Shown: positions 52,679 to 60,368 of the stretch, piece by piece
Numbering within the stretch: the stretch's first letter is position 1
Layout of the letters: each line of letters starts with the position of its first letter
From: Actinomycetota bacterium
GTDB taxonomy: Bacteria; Actinomycetota; Actinomycetes; Streptosporangiales; Streptosporangiaceae
Assembly (NCBI GenBank): GCA_021324595.1
Contig: JAJPIV010000104.1
Span: 1 to 64,000, forward strand
Direction: 5' to 3'
DNA: 64,000 bases
Translations under genes and position numbers: made by a program
The notes under the pieces: model-generated
The model's input: the letters and a program-made list of their open reading frames with translations, nothing else
Databases searched by the model: none
What the model was told of the DNA's origin: nothing

Positions 52679-53556
52679 TCACCCGCCGGGCCGCTCCGCG
52701 CTCAGCGCGCCCCGTGGGCGTCCATGTCCCGGTTGCCGCGGGGCTCGCATCCGCCGGGCTGGGCTATGCGGCCGGCGTCGGCGCCGAGGTCATGCAGGTC
52801 TTCGTCGGCAACCCGCGCACCTGGACCCCGGGCGAGGGGGACGAGCGGGAGATCCGGGCGCTGCGCGCCCATGTCGAGGCGACCGGCTTGCCGGTGTTCG
52901 TCCACTCGCCTTACCTGGTCAACGTCGGCTCGCCGGCTGACGCCGTCCGGGCGCGCTCGGCGGCCCTGCTCGCCCAGAGCCTGCTCCGCGCGCGCGAGAT
53001 CGGCGCCCGGGGGGTCGTCGTGCATACCGGCTCATCGGTCACCGCAGACCGGGACGCGGGGCTCCGCCGGGCCCGCGAGGCGCTGCTTCCGGTGCTGGAC
53101 GCGATGCCCGGCGGCGGCCCGCCGGTCCTGCTTGAGCCGATGGCCGGGCAGGGGCACATGCTCTGCGCGGCCGCCGGCGAGATCGGGCCGTACCTGGCGG
53201 CCCTTGACTGGCACCCGCAGGCGCAGCTGTGCCTGGACACCTGTCACCTGTTCGCGGCGGGACATGACCTGACCGCGGCCGGGGGGGTTGATGCGGTGTT
53301 CAGCGAGCTCGGGCAGGCAGGGATCGCGCGGCTGCGGCTCATCCACGCCAACGACGCCAGGGACCGCTGCGGGTCCCGGCGCGACCGCCACGAGAACGTC
53401 GGCAAGGGGGAGATCGGCCTGCGGCCGTTCTGGGAGCTCCTGCACCATCCGGCCACGGCGGGCGTCGCGTTCGTGGCCGAGACGCCGGGAGGCAGGGAAG
53501 GCCACCGGCGCGACATCGCCACTCTCAAGCGCCTGCGGAGCCGGCCGGCGCCCTGA
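52675..53556 (+). CDS. nfo: Endonuclease IV (AP endonuclease)
   Basis: A 293-residue endonuclease IV. Seen: VGVHVPVAAGLASAG, VFVHSPYLVN, VLLEPMAGQG with the metal Glu, CLDTCHLFAAGHDL, LIHANDARDRCGSRRDRHEN and a final FVAETPGG. It cleaves 5' to abasic sites with zinc ions in base-excision repair. GTG 52675 gives the normal start; the frame is not extended upstream by family sequence. Confidence 0.9.
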   Translation: MITRRAAPRSARPVGVHVPVAAGLASAGLGYAAGVGAEVMQVFVGNPRTWTPGEGDEREIRALRAHVEATGLPVFVHSPYLVNVGSPADAVRARSAALLAQSLLRAREIGARGVVVHTGSSVTADRDAGLRRAREALLPVLDAMPGGGPPVLLEPMAGQGHMLCAAAGEIGPYLAALDWHPQAQLCLDTCHLFAAGHDLTAAGGVDAVFSELGQAGIARLRLIHANDARDRCGSRRDRHENVGKGEIGLRPFWELLHHPATAGVAFVAETPGGREGHRRDIATLKRLRSRPAP

Positions 53557-53574
53557 GGCCTGAGGCCTCGGCGC
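53548..53574. terminator. Hairpin at the end of nfo
   Basis: GCGCC-CT-GAGGCC pairs with GGCCTC-GGCGC around a TGA loop; the only defect is the 2-base bulge. It overlaps the stop codon of nfo. The opposing marR gene ends about 115 bases away. Confidence 0.5.
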
Positions 53575-53688
53575 TCGCCGCTGACGATCCGCCCGGCCCC
53601 GGCGCCACCGGAGCGGCACCTGCCCCGGCTCGCGCCGCGGGGCCGCGCAGCGGGCGGCCCCGGCTGCCGCCGGGTCCGCGGGTGCCGG

Positions 53689-54114
53689 TCAGACCGCGTT
53701 GTCGCGCAGGCGGGTGAGCAGCTCCCGCAGCCGGGTGAGCTCATCATCGGTGAACCCGCCGCGCAGCCGGCCGTCGAACGCCGCTGCCGCCTCCCGCAGC
53801 CGCGCGTGGAGCGCCTCACCCTCGGTGGTGAGCTCGACCAGGTGCACCCGCCGGTTCCTCGGGTCGCGCCGCCGCGTGACAAGCCTGGCCGCCTCCATCG
53901 CATTCAGGTGGTGCGTGAGGGTGGCGTCCTGGATGCCGACCTGCTCCGCCAGCTCGCGCTGGCTCGCGGCATGGCCGTCCGTCAGCGCGACCAGCACGTG
54001 CCAGACCGGCAGCGATCCGCCCTCGGCAGCCAGGCACTCATCGAACGCCCGGCTCACCACCTTGCTCACCTGGGCGACGTACAGGCCGATCGGCGGCGCC
54101 GCCGGGCTATGCAT
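53689..54114 (-). CDS. MarR-family transcriptional regulator
   Basis: A 141-residue winged-helix protein: SQRELAEQVGIQDATLTHHL (recognition helix region, about 53-72) followed by the wing with LVTRRRDPRNRRVHLVELTTEG and a C-terminal dimer helix. ATG 54114 is preferred to an earlier in-frame codon because the first residues upstream are not protein-like. An AT-rich palindromic region at 54135-54162 directly upstream is a likely autoregulatory site. Confidence 0.9.
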   Translation of the reverse strand: MHSPAAPPIGLYVAQVSKVVSRAFDECLAAEGGSLPVWHVLVALTDGHAASQRELAEQVGIQDATLTHHLNAMEAARLVTRRRDPRNRRVHLVELTTEGEALHARLREAAAAFDGRLRGGFTDDELTRLRELLTRLRDNAV

Positions 54115-54134
54115 GAGCGCCAGCGTACAGCACC

Positions 54135-54162
54135 ATATCAATTTACCTTAAATATTAGATAT
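54135..54162. promoter_or_regulatory. AT-rich operator/promoter of marR
   Basis: ATATC...GATAT (54135-54139 with 54158-54162) encloses a perfect ATTTA-CCT-TAAAT repeat (54141-54153). The stretch is strikingly AT-rich compared with the rest of the window and lies 20-50 bases upstream of the MarR start, matching both promoter and dimeric MarR-type site. Confidence 0.45.
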
Positions 54163-54346
54163 ACATCTATTCCCGGCATCACTCCGGCTCGGGGTTCCGT
54201 CCCCTGCGCCGACGTCGCCCCGCCGGACGGGCCGGCCGTCCTCCGCCTCCCCCGCTGCGCCACGCCCGGCGGCTCACCAGGCTGGTGCCGCCGGCCGGCC
54301 GCGCATCCGGACGGAGGGTGCAGACAGGAGAATAGCACTGGATGTC

Positions 54347-54363
54347 CGTTTCAGTCAGTGAAA
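54347..54363. promoter_or_regulatory. Palindrome GTTTCA-N5-TGAAAC
   Basis: A perfect 6-5-6 inverted repeat, 34 bases upstream of the lacI promoter -35 box. Its sequence differs from the AGCGCT-centred sites, so another regulator is likely, possibly an activator. Confidence 0.4.
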
Positions 54364-54397
54364 CATAACATTCAGGTAACAGAATCGTCGCTCGCCC

Positions 54398-54426
54398 TTG
54401 CCGCTGAGTTTGCGCAGTCCTACATT
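54398..54426 (+). promoter_or_regulatory. Promoter of the lacI-transport operon
   Basis: TTGCCG (54398-54403), 17 bases, TACATT (54421-54426). The transcript would begin near 54433, immediately before operator 1. Confidence 0.5.
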
Positions 54427-54435
54427 GCTGCCAAC

Positions 54436-54453
54436 TGGGAAAGCGCTTACCCA
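54436..54453. promoter_or_regulatory. LacI-type operator 1
   Basis: TGGGAAAGCGCTTACCCA is an 18-base palindrome with a single mismatched pair and the central AGCGCT common for actinobacterial LacI-family regulators such as CebR. It overlaps the expected transcription start, so binding represses. Confidence 0.65.
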
Positions 54454-54481
54454 CAGGTCCGGCTGCTGTCCTGGCCGCTCA

Positions 54482-54495
54482 AGTAAGCGCTTACT
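54482..54495. promoter_or_regulatory. LacI-type operator 2
   Basis: AGTAAGCGCTTACT is a perfect 14-base palindrome with the same core. Its centre is 44 bases from that of operator 1, about four helical turns, allowing a tetramer or two dimers on one face. Confidence 0.65.
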
Positions 54496-54551
54496 GGCAC
54501 AGCGGCTACTGGCACAGCGGCTACTGGCACAGCGGCTACTGGCACAGCGGC
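54492..54551. repeat. 15-bp tandem repeat, four perfect units
   Basis: TACTGGCACAGCGGC is repeated four times without a change, beginning inside operator 2 and ending 47 bases before the lacI start. It lies in the mRNA leader. Perfect identity suggests a recent expansion. Confidence 0.92.
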
Positions 54552-54598
54552 GCGGGACGAAGCCGGCCCGCGACCGCCCCGGCCGCCAAGGGAGCGCG

Positions 54599-55684
54599 AT
54601 GGCCGAGCAGGACCGGAGCATCCAGTCTCCGCCGACGATCTACGATGTCGCGCGCGCCGCGGGAGTCTCGATCGCCTCGGTGTCCCGGGTCCTGAACGGC
54701 AACCGCAACCCCCGCCAGGAGACCCGGGAACGGGTGCTCCGCGCGGTCGCCGACCTCGGCTTCGTCCCGGACGGCGCGGCCCGGGCGTTGTCCGCTCGCC
54801 TCAAGGAGGTCGTCGGCGTCGTGTTCCGCCGCGTCCCCTGGCAGCTGACCAGCGAGGGCTCCTTCGCCGAGGAGGACGAGAGCCTCCAGTTCACCGACGT
54901 GATCAACCGGGGCATCGAGGTGGCCGCGCAGCGGCAGGGCTACAACCTGCTGGTCGGATCGGTCGGCGTGGACGACCAGGACGCGCACCGCCGGATCATG
55001 ACCATGGCCCGCAAGAGCGACGGCCTCATCCTGCACGACCGCGCGGTCCATCCCTCCAGGCTCGCGCAGATCGCCCGGCAGGTGCCCGTCGTCACGCTGG
55101 CAGGCATCGCGAGCCCGGTGACCGCCAACGTGCGCGGAGACAACGGCGCCGGGATGACCGAGCTGGCCAGGCACCTGCTGCTGGACCACGGCTACCCGAC
55201 CATCGCGTACCTCGCGGGCCATGCGGACAGCCCCGACAACCTGGCCCGGCGGGAGGCGCTGGCGCGGGAGGCGGCACGCGCGAGGGCGCTGTTCGCCGAC
55301 GGGCCGCGCTGGCAGGGCAACTACTACGCGGCCGGCGGCGCGAGGGTCATCGCGCTGCTGCTAGCCGACAAGATGCCGCTCCCCCGCGCCATCGCCTGCG
55401 CCAACGACCAGACCGCGATCGGCGTGCTGCACGCGCTGAGCCGGCACGGCATCGACGTTCCCGGGGAGGTCGCGGTCACCGGCTTCGACGACATCCCGGT
55501 CGCGCGCCACCTGCACCCGCGCCTGACCACGGTCCGCCAGCCCATCCAGGAGCTCGGCGCCACCGCATTCGACGTCCTGCGGTCCATGATCGGCAGCCGG
55601 GACCGCGCCGGGCGGGAGATCGTCCTGCCGACCACGCTGGTCCTGCGCGAGAGCTGCGGCTGCACGGCCGGCGGGAGGCAGTGA
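54599..55684 (+). CDS. LacI-family transcriptional regulator
   Basis: A 361-residue regulator. The helix-turn-helix is IYDVARAAGVSIASVSRVLN (about 14-33) with hinge helix GAARALSARL; the sugar-binding domain includes LLLDHGYPTIAYLAG, FTDVINRGIEVAAQRQGYNL, ACANDQTAIGVLHAL and VTGFDDIPVARHLHPRLTTV. ATG 54599 has AAGGGAG upstream. The frame runs upstream through the 15-base repeats, which is why a longer product might be predicted wrongly. It is the first gene of the operon and most likely represses itself and the importer via the two AGCGCT operators; a beta-glucoside-like sugar is the expected inducer. Confidence 0.9.
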   Translation: MAEQDRSIQSPPTIYDVARAAGVSIASVSRVLNGNRNPRQETRERVLRAVADLGFVPDGAARALSARLKEVVGVVFRRVPWQLTSEGSFAEEDESLQFTDVINRGIEVAAQRQGYNLLVGSVGVDDQDAHRRIMTMARKSDGLILHDRAVHPSRLAQIARQVPVVTLAGIASPVTANVRGDNGAGMTELARHLLLDHGYPTIAYLAGHADSPDNLARREALAREAARARALFADGPRWQGNYYAAGGARVIALLLADKMPLPRAIACANDQTAIGVLHALSRHGIDVPGEVAVTGFDDIPVARHLHPRLTTVRQPIQELGATAFDVLRSMIGSRDRAGREIVLPTTLVLRESCGCTAGGRQ

Positions 55685-56664
55685 TGCGGCTCGTGGCCAG
55701 GCGGCTCGCCCTCTACCTCGTCACCGCGCTGGTGGCCATCACGGTGAACTTCTTCATCCCCCGGCTCATGCCCGGGAACCCGGTCGAAGCGGCGATCGGC
55801 CAGATGCGATCCCGGGTCACCCCGCAGACGATCGCCGCGCTGGACCTCCAGTACGGGCTGAACACCAGGCTCAGCCTCTGGGGCCAGTACCTTCACTACT
55901 GGCACCAGCTCCTGCACGGCGACCTGGGGGTCTCGTTCAGCGCCTACCCGGCCACGGTGGCGAGCGTCATCCGGGCGGCCCTGCCGTGGACGATCGGCCT
56001 GGTCGGCACCGCCACCGTGATCAGCTTCGCGCTCGGCACGCTGACCGGGATCGCCGCGGCCTGGCGGCGCGGAAGCTGGCTCGACAGCCTGCTGCCCGCG
56101 ATGACGTTCTTCCAGGCCGCGCCGTACTTCTTCGTCGCGATCCTGGCGGTCGCGCTGTTCGCGACCAAGCTCGGCTGGTTCCCGCAGAACTCCGGCTACG
56201 ACACCACCACGCTCAACCCGGGCCTGACCTGGCCCTTCATCGCGAGCCTGATCGACCACGCGGTCCTGCCCGCGCTCACCATCGTGGTCGGCTCCGTCGC
56301 GGGCTGGGTCATCGGCATGCGGAACATGATGCTCACCACGATGGACGAGGACTACGTCCTCATCGCCCGCGCCAAGGGGCTGCGCACCGCACGGGTGATC
56401 GCCTACGCGGCCCGGAACGCGATCCTGCCCAGCGTGTCGGGGTTCTCGCTGGCGATCGGCTTCGTGGTGTCGGGCGCGCTGCTCACCGAGATCGTCTTCT
56501 CCTACCCGGGCATCGGATACGTGCTCTACCAGGCCATCGGGAGCGAGGACTACCCGCTGCTGCAAGGGATCTTCCTGGTCGTGACGTTCGCGGTGCTGGC
56601 CGCGAACCTGCTCGCGGACTTCGCCTACGCGTTCCTCGACCCCCGTACCAGGCAGGAGGGATGA
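55684..56664 (+). CDS. ABC transporter permease, DppB-like
   Basis: A 326-residue permease of the peptide/opine/nickel group. The start RLVARRLALYLVTALVAITV is typical for DppB; the EAA-like loop contains EDYVLIARAKGLRTARVIAY. ATG 55684 overlaps the lacI stop (TGATG) and has GGGAGG. Such permeases also import cello- and xylo-oligosaccharides. Confidence 0.92.
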   Translation: MRLVARRLALYLVTALVAITVNFFIPRLMPGNPVEAAIGQMRSRVTPQTIAALDLQYGLNTRLSLWGQYLHYWHQLLHGDLGVSFSAYPATVASVIRAALPWTIGLVGTATVISFALGTLTGIAAAWRRGSWLDSLLPAMTFFQAAPYFFVAILAVALFATKLGWFPQNSGYDTTTLNPGLTWPFIASLIDHAVLPALTIVVGSVAGWVIGMRNMMLTTMDEDYVLIARAKGLRTARVIAYAARNAILPSVSGFSLAIGFVVSGALLTEIVFSYPGIGYVLYQAIGSEDYPLLQGIFLVVTFAVLAANLLADFAYAFLDPRTRQEG

Positions 56665-56667
56665 CCG

Positions 56668-57726
56668 ATGTCCCTTGCCCCCGGAGTCCCCATGGCCGCA
56701 CAGCCGGCGCCGTCGCTGCCGGGCCGGGGCCACGCCCGCATGCTCCGGCTGCCGAGGTCGCTGAAGATCCGGGTCGGCCTGGGGATGGCGGTGTTCTTCA
56801 CCATCGTGGCGGTCATCGGCCCGTGGATCGCCCCGTACAACCCGAGCGCGAGCCTGTCCACGACCTCGGGAGTGCCGCAGCCTCCCTCGGCCGCGCACTG
56901 GCTGGGCACCACCCAGGTCCAGCAGGACGTCCTGTCCCAGCTGCTCGCGGGCGGGCGGAGCACCATCCTGGTCTCGCTGGTGGCCGGGGCGGTCGCCACG
57001 ATCCTGGCGATCGCCTTCGGCGTCACCGCCGGATACGCCGGCGGCTGGCTGGACGACCTGCTCTCCATGCTCGCCAACGTGTTCCTGGTGATGCCCGCGC
57101 TCCCGCTGCTCATCGTGATCTTCGGGTTCCTGTCCCGCACCGCCAGCCCCAACGACGTGCTCATCGGGCTGGTCATCAGCGTCACCGGCTGGGCCTACGG
57201 CGCGCGGGTGATGCGGGCGCAGACCCTGTCGCTGCGCGGGCGGGACTTCGTCCTCGCCGCCCGGATCGCCGGCGAGCGAGCCTGGCGGATCATGGCCTTC
57301 GAGATCCTGCCGAACCTGGTCCCGGTCGTCGCCACCTCATTCCTGTTCACCGTGATCTACGGCGTCGGGACCTACACGGCGCTGTCGTTCCTCGGCGTCA
57401 TCAGCGTCGCGCACTGGAGCTGGGGCACGATGCTGTACTGGGCGCAGAGCGCCCAGGCCGCCCAGCAGGTGCACATCGAATGGTGGTGGTTCCTGCCGCC
57501 AGGCCTGGCCGTCGGGCTGTTCGGCACCGCGCTGGCCCTGCTCAACTTCGGCATCGACGAGTTCGTCAATCCCCGGCTGAGGGCCGCTGGCCTCACGGGC
57601 CGGCCCCGGCGCGCCCGCCCGGACCGCCGGGCCGGGCGGGCCGGCCCCGGCGGACGGCCACGGCCTGACCGCCCGCGCGCGGCAGCCGGGGGCGCCCCGG
57701 CGCCACGAGGAGGCCAGGCCGCATGA
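56668..57726 (+). CDS. ABC transporter permease, DppC-like
   Basis: A 352-residue permease; GVTAGYAGGWLDDLLSMLAN and RDFVLAARIAGERAWRIMAF are characteristic of DppC. The last 45 residues are an Arg/Pro/Gly-rich tail not usual for the family. Starts 3 bases after dppB; its end overlaps the next start. Confidence 0.9.
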   Translation: MSLAPGVPMAAQPAPSLPGRGHARMLRLPRSLKIRVGLGMAVFFTIVAVIGPWIAPYNPSASLSTTSGVPQPPSAAHWLGTTQVQQDVLSQLLAGGRSTILVSLVAGAVATILAIAFGVTAGYAGGWLDDLLSMLANVFLVMPALPLLIVIFGFLSRTASPNDVLIGLVISVTGWAYGARVMRAQTLSLRGRDFVLAARIAGERAWRIMAFEILPNLVPVVATSFLFTVIYGVGTYTALSFLGVISVAHWSWGTMLYWAQSAQAAQQVHIEWWWFLPPGLAVGLFGTALALLNFGIDEFVNPRLRAAGLTGRPRRARPDRRAGRAGPGGRPRPDRPRAAAGGAPAPRGGQAA

Positions 57727-59018
57727 GCACTCCCGCGGGCCCCGGCCCCGGCGCGGGCCCCGGCCCCGGCGCGGGCCCCGGCCCGGGCGCGGGCCCCGGC
57801 CCGGGCGCGACCGGCGATGCCCTGCTGGCAATCCGCGGCCTGTCGGTCGACTACGGTTCAGGTCCGGCCGCGATCCGGGCCGTGGTCGCAGCCGACCTCA
57901 CGCTTCACCGGGGCGAGGTGCTCGGCCTGGCCGGAGAGAGCGGAAGCGGGAAGTCCACGCTCGCCTTCGCGATCGCCAGGCTGCTGCGGCCGCCCGCCGT
58001 GGTGACCGGCGGGCAGGTGCTGTTCCGCCCCCTGCCCGGGCGGGAGGGCACGGCGGCCGCCGGCGCCGACGGCCAGGGCCCGCGGGACGGGGGCGCGGCC
58101 GGCCCGGTCCCCGCGGCGGTGGACCTGCTCCGCCTGCGGGACAGGGACCTGCGGGCACTGCGCTGGGATCAGCTCGCGATCGTGCTGCAGAGCGCGATGC
58201 ACGCGCTCAACCCGGTGATGACGATCGGCGCGCAGCTCACCGACGTGCTGGCCGCGCACCGGCCCGCCATGACCCGGGCGGCCAGGCGGGCCCGGGCGGC
58301 CGAGCTGCTCGAGCTCGTCGGCATCCCGGCCGCCAGGCTGACCAGCCACCCGCACGAGCTTTCCGGCGGCCAGCGGCAGCGCGTCATGATCGCCATGGCA
58401 ACCGCGCTCCGCCCGCAGATCCTGATCATGGACGAGCCCACGACCGCGCTGGACGTCGTGACCCAGCGCGAGATCCTCACCGAGCTCGTGGCCCTGCGGG
58501 AACGGCTCGGGTTCGCTGTCCTGTTCATCACCCATGACCTGTCGCTGCTGATCGAGATCGCCGACACCATCGCGGTGATGTACGCGGGCCGGCTGGTGGA
58601 GCAGGCGCCCGCGGGCCAGCTCTACCGGGCCCCCCGCCACCCGTACACGCTGGGGCTGCTGACATCGTTCCCGCCGCTGCACGGCCCGCGCTCGCGCCTG
58701 ACCGGCATCGGCGGCTCACCTCCCGACCTGCGTCAGCTGCCGGCCGGCTGCGTCTTCCACCCGCGCTGCCGGTTCGCGATGGACCGCTGCCGCACCGAGG
58801 CGCCGCCGCTCCTGCCGCCCGGGCCGGGCGCGCGCGTGGCCGCGTGCTGGCTGCACCACGAGGGCGCGCAGGTGCCGGAGGAGCTCAGGCGGCCGGACGA
58901 CGCCCCGACACGTGATCACGGCGGGCAGGTCCCCCGCGCCGAGCACCATGGCCGGGCGCCGCGCTCCGGCACGGCCGCCCGTGCGCCGGGCCCGGTCGGC
59001 GACCGGAGCAGGCCGTGA
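57723..59018 (+). CDS. ABC transporter ATPase, DppD-like
   Basis: 431 residues. The N-terminus is a GPGPGA repeat (about 5-29) encoded by a tandem array, followed by the ATPase: Walker A GESGSGKSTL, signature [14 protein letters not shown], Walker B ILIMDEPTTALD. The C-terminal oligopeptide-transporter domain has GCVFHPRCRFAMDRC with its cysteine cluster. A Gly/Asp/Pro-rich insert lies between Walker A and the Q-loop. Overlaps both neighbouring genes by 4 bases. Confidence 0.92.
   Translation: MSTPAGPGPGAGPGPGAGPGPGAGPGPGATGDALLAIRGLSVDYGSGPAAIRAVVAADLTLHRGEVLGLAGESGSGKSTLAFAIARLLRPPAVVTGGQVLFRPLPGREGTAAAGADGQGPRDGGAAGPVPAAVDLLRLRDRDLRALRWDQLAIVLQSAMHALNPVMTIGAQLTDVLAAHRPAMTRAARRARAAELLELVGIPAARLTSHPHELSGGQRQRVMIAMATALRPQILIMDEPTTALDVVTQREILTELVALRERLGFAVLFITHDLSLLIEIADTIAVMYAGRLVEQAPAGQLYRAPRHPYTLGLLTSFPPLHGPRSRLTGIGGSPPDLRQLPAGCVFHPRCRFAMDRCRTEAPPLLPPGPGARVAACWLHHEGAQVPEELRRPDDAPTRDHGGQVPRAEHHGRAPRSGTAARAPGPVGDRSRP
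57735..57806. repeat. 18-bp tandem array, four units, in dppD
   Basis: Four units of GCGGGCCCCGGCCCCGGC (the last two with one base change) encode the GPGPGA repeat at the start of the DppD-like ATPase. The unit is a multiple of three, so length changes keep the frame. Confidence 0.92.
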
Positions 59019-60139
59019 GCGGCCCTGCCGCCGGCGGCACTGCCGCCCGGGGTGGCGCCCCGGGCGGTGACGTGCCGCTGCTCCAGGCGCGCGGGCTCAC
59101 CAGGAACTTCCGGGTCCGGGCGAGCCGGGCGCGCCCCGGGGGCGGCCTCGTGCGGGCAGTCCAGGATGTCACCGTCGCCCTGCCGCGGGCAGCGATCATC
59201 GCGATCGTCGGGGAGAGCGGGTCGGGGAAGTCGACGCTGGTCAAGCTGCTCGCCCGGCTGATCCGGCCGACCAGCGGGACGCTGTTGCTCGACGGGGCGC
59301 CCTTGCCGCGCTCGTCGCGGGGGCGGCGGGAGTTCGCCCGGCAGGTGCAGCTGGTCCTGCAGGATCCGTTCTCCTCCCTCAACCCGGTCCATGACGTCCG
59401 CTACCACCTGGCCAGGCCGCTCAGGATCCACCGCCTGGCGCGCACCCGCCCGGAGCTCGACCGGGCCGCCGACGGGCTGCTCGAACGGGTGGCCCTGACG
59501 CCGCCGGGCCAGTTCCGCGGCAAGTACCCGCACGAGCTGTCCGGCGGCCAGCGGCAGCGGGTCGCGATCGCCCGCGCCCTCGCCGTCAGGCCGCGCGTGC
59601 TGCTCGCCGACGAGCCGGTCTCGATGCTCGACGTCTCCGTCCGGCTCGGGGTGCTCAACCTCCTTGCCGACCTGCGCGAGCGTGACGGCCTGGCGATCGT
59701 CTACGTGACGCACGACATCGCATCGGCCCGCTACCTCGCCGACGCGATCTGCGTCATGTACGCGGGCCGGATGGTCGAGTCGGGCCCCGCCGCCGTGGTC
59801 ACCGACGCGCCGGCCCACCCCTACACCCAGCTGCTGATCGGCGCTGCCCCGGACCCCGATCGCCCGGCCGCCGCCAGGCTCACGCCAGGAGACGCCGCGA
59901 CCGGGCCGGCCATCCCGGCCGGCGGGTGCCCGTTCCGCCCGCGCTGCCCCCACGCGATGCGGGTCTGCGCCGATGCCGTCCCCGCCCTGGCCGATCTCGG
60001 CGGCGGCCATGCCAGCGCCTGCTGGCTGCACGCCGACGGCCTGAGCGCCGCCGAGCGCTCCGCGCTCGGCCGGGGCGAACGAGCCGCCGGGCTCGCCCCC
60101 GGCCGCCGGGCCGCCCGGCCCCGGAGGGAGGCGCGATGA
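59015..60139 (+). CDS. ABC transporter ATPase, DppF-like
   Basis: 374 residues. Walker A GESGSGKSTLVKLLA, signature [16 protein letters not shown], Walker B VLLADEPVSMLD; C-terminal domain with GGCPFRPRCPHAMRVC. The second ATPase of the importer; GTG start overlaps the dppD stop. Confidence 0.92.
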   Translation: MSGPAAGGTAARGGAPGGDVPLLQARGLTRNFRVRASRARPGGGLVRAVQDVTVALPRAAIIAIVGESGSGKSTLVKLLARLIRPTSGTLLLDGAPLPRSSRGRREFARQVQLVLQDPFSSLNPVHDVRYHLARPLRIHRLARTRPELDRAADGLLERVALTPPGQFRGKYPHELSGGQRQRVAIARALAVRPRVLLADEPVSMLDVSVRLGVLNLLADLRERDGLAIVYVTHDIASARYLADAICVMYAGRMVESGPAAVVTDAPAHPYTQLLIGAAPDPDRPAAARLTPGDAATGPAIPAGGCPFRPRCPHAMRVCADAVPALADLGGGHASACWLHADGLSAAERSALGRGERAAGLAPGRRAARPRREAR

Positions 60140-60223
60140 ACGGACCCGGCTGACGACATCCGCGCTCGCCGGACGCGCCTTCGGCGGCACACGACGCACG
60201 CGACGCACCCGGCCCGTGGCCCC

Positions 60224-60347
60224 CACGGCCGTGACCCGCACGGCCGTGACCCGCACGGCGGCGGCCCGCCGGCCCGGCCGGCCCGGCGCCGCACCAGTAC
60301 TCGACAGACCCCCACGGTCACACAAGACAGGCCGGCATGAGCCGGCC
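60224..60347. repeat. 15-bp repeats and a 7-bp hairpin before the binding-protein gene
   Basis: In the gap between dppF and the binding-protein gene, CACGGCCGTGACCCG occurs twice in tandem (60224-60253). Further on, GGCCGGC-ATGA-GCCGGCC (60330-60347) is a perfect hairpin ending 21 bases before the next ATG. It may protect the 5' end of a processed mRNA for the binding protein, which is usually needed in excess over the membrane parts. Confidence 0.6.
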
Positions 60348-60368
60348 GGGCACATTGGAGTCTAGGCA

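Noticed and set aside
54398-54598. Longer LacI protein including RLLAQ repeats
   Set aside because: The extension is the translation of the 15-base repeats and operators; a good start with a ribosome-binding site lies at 54599, where homologues begin.
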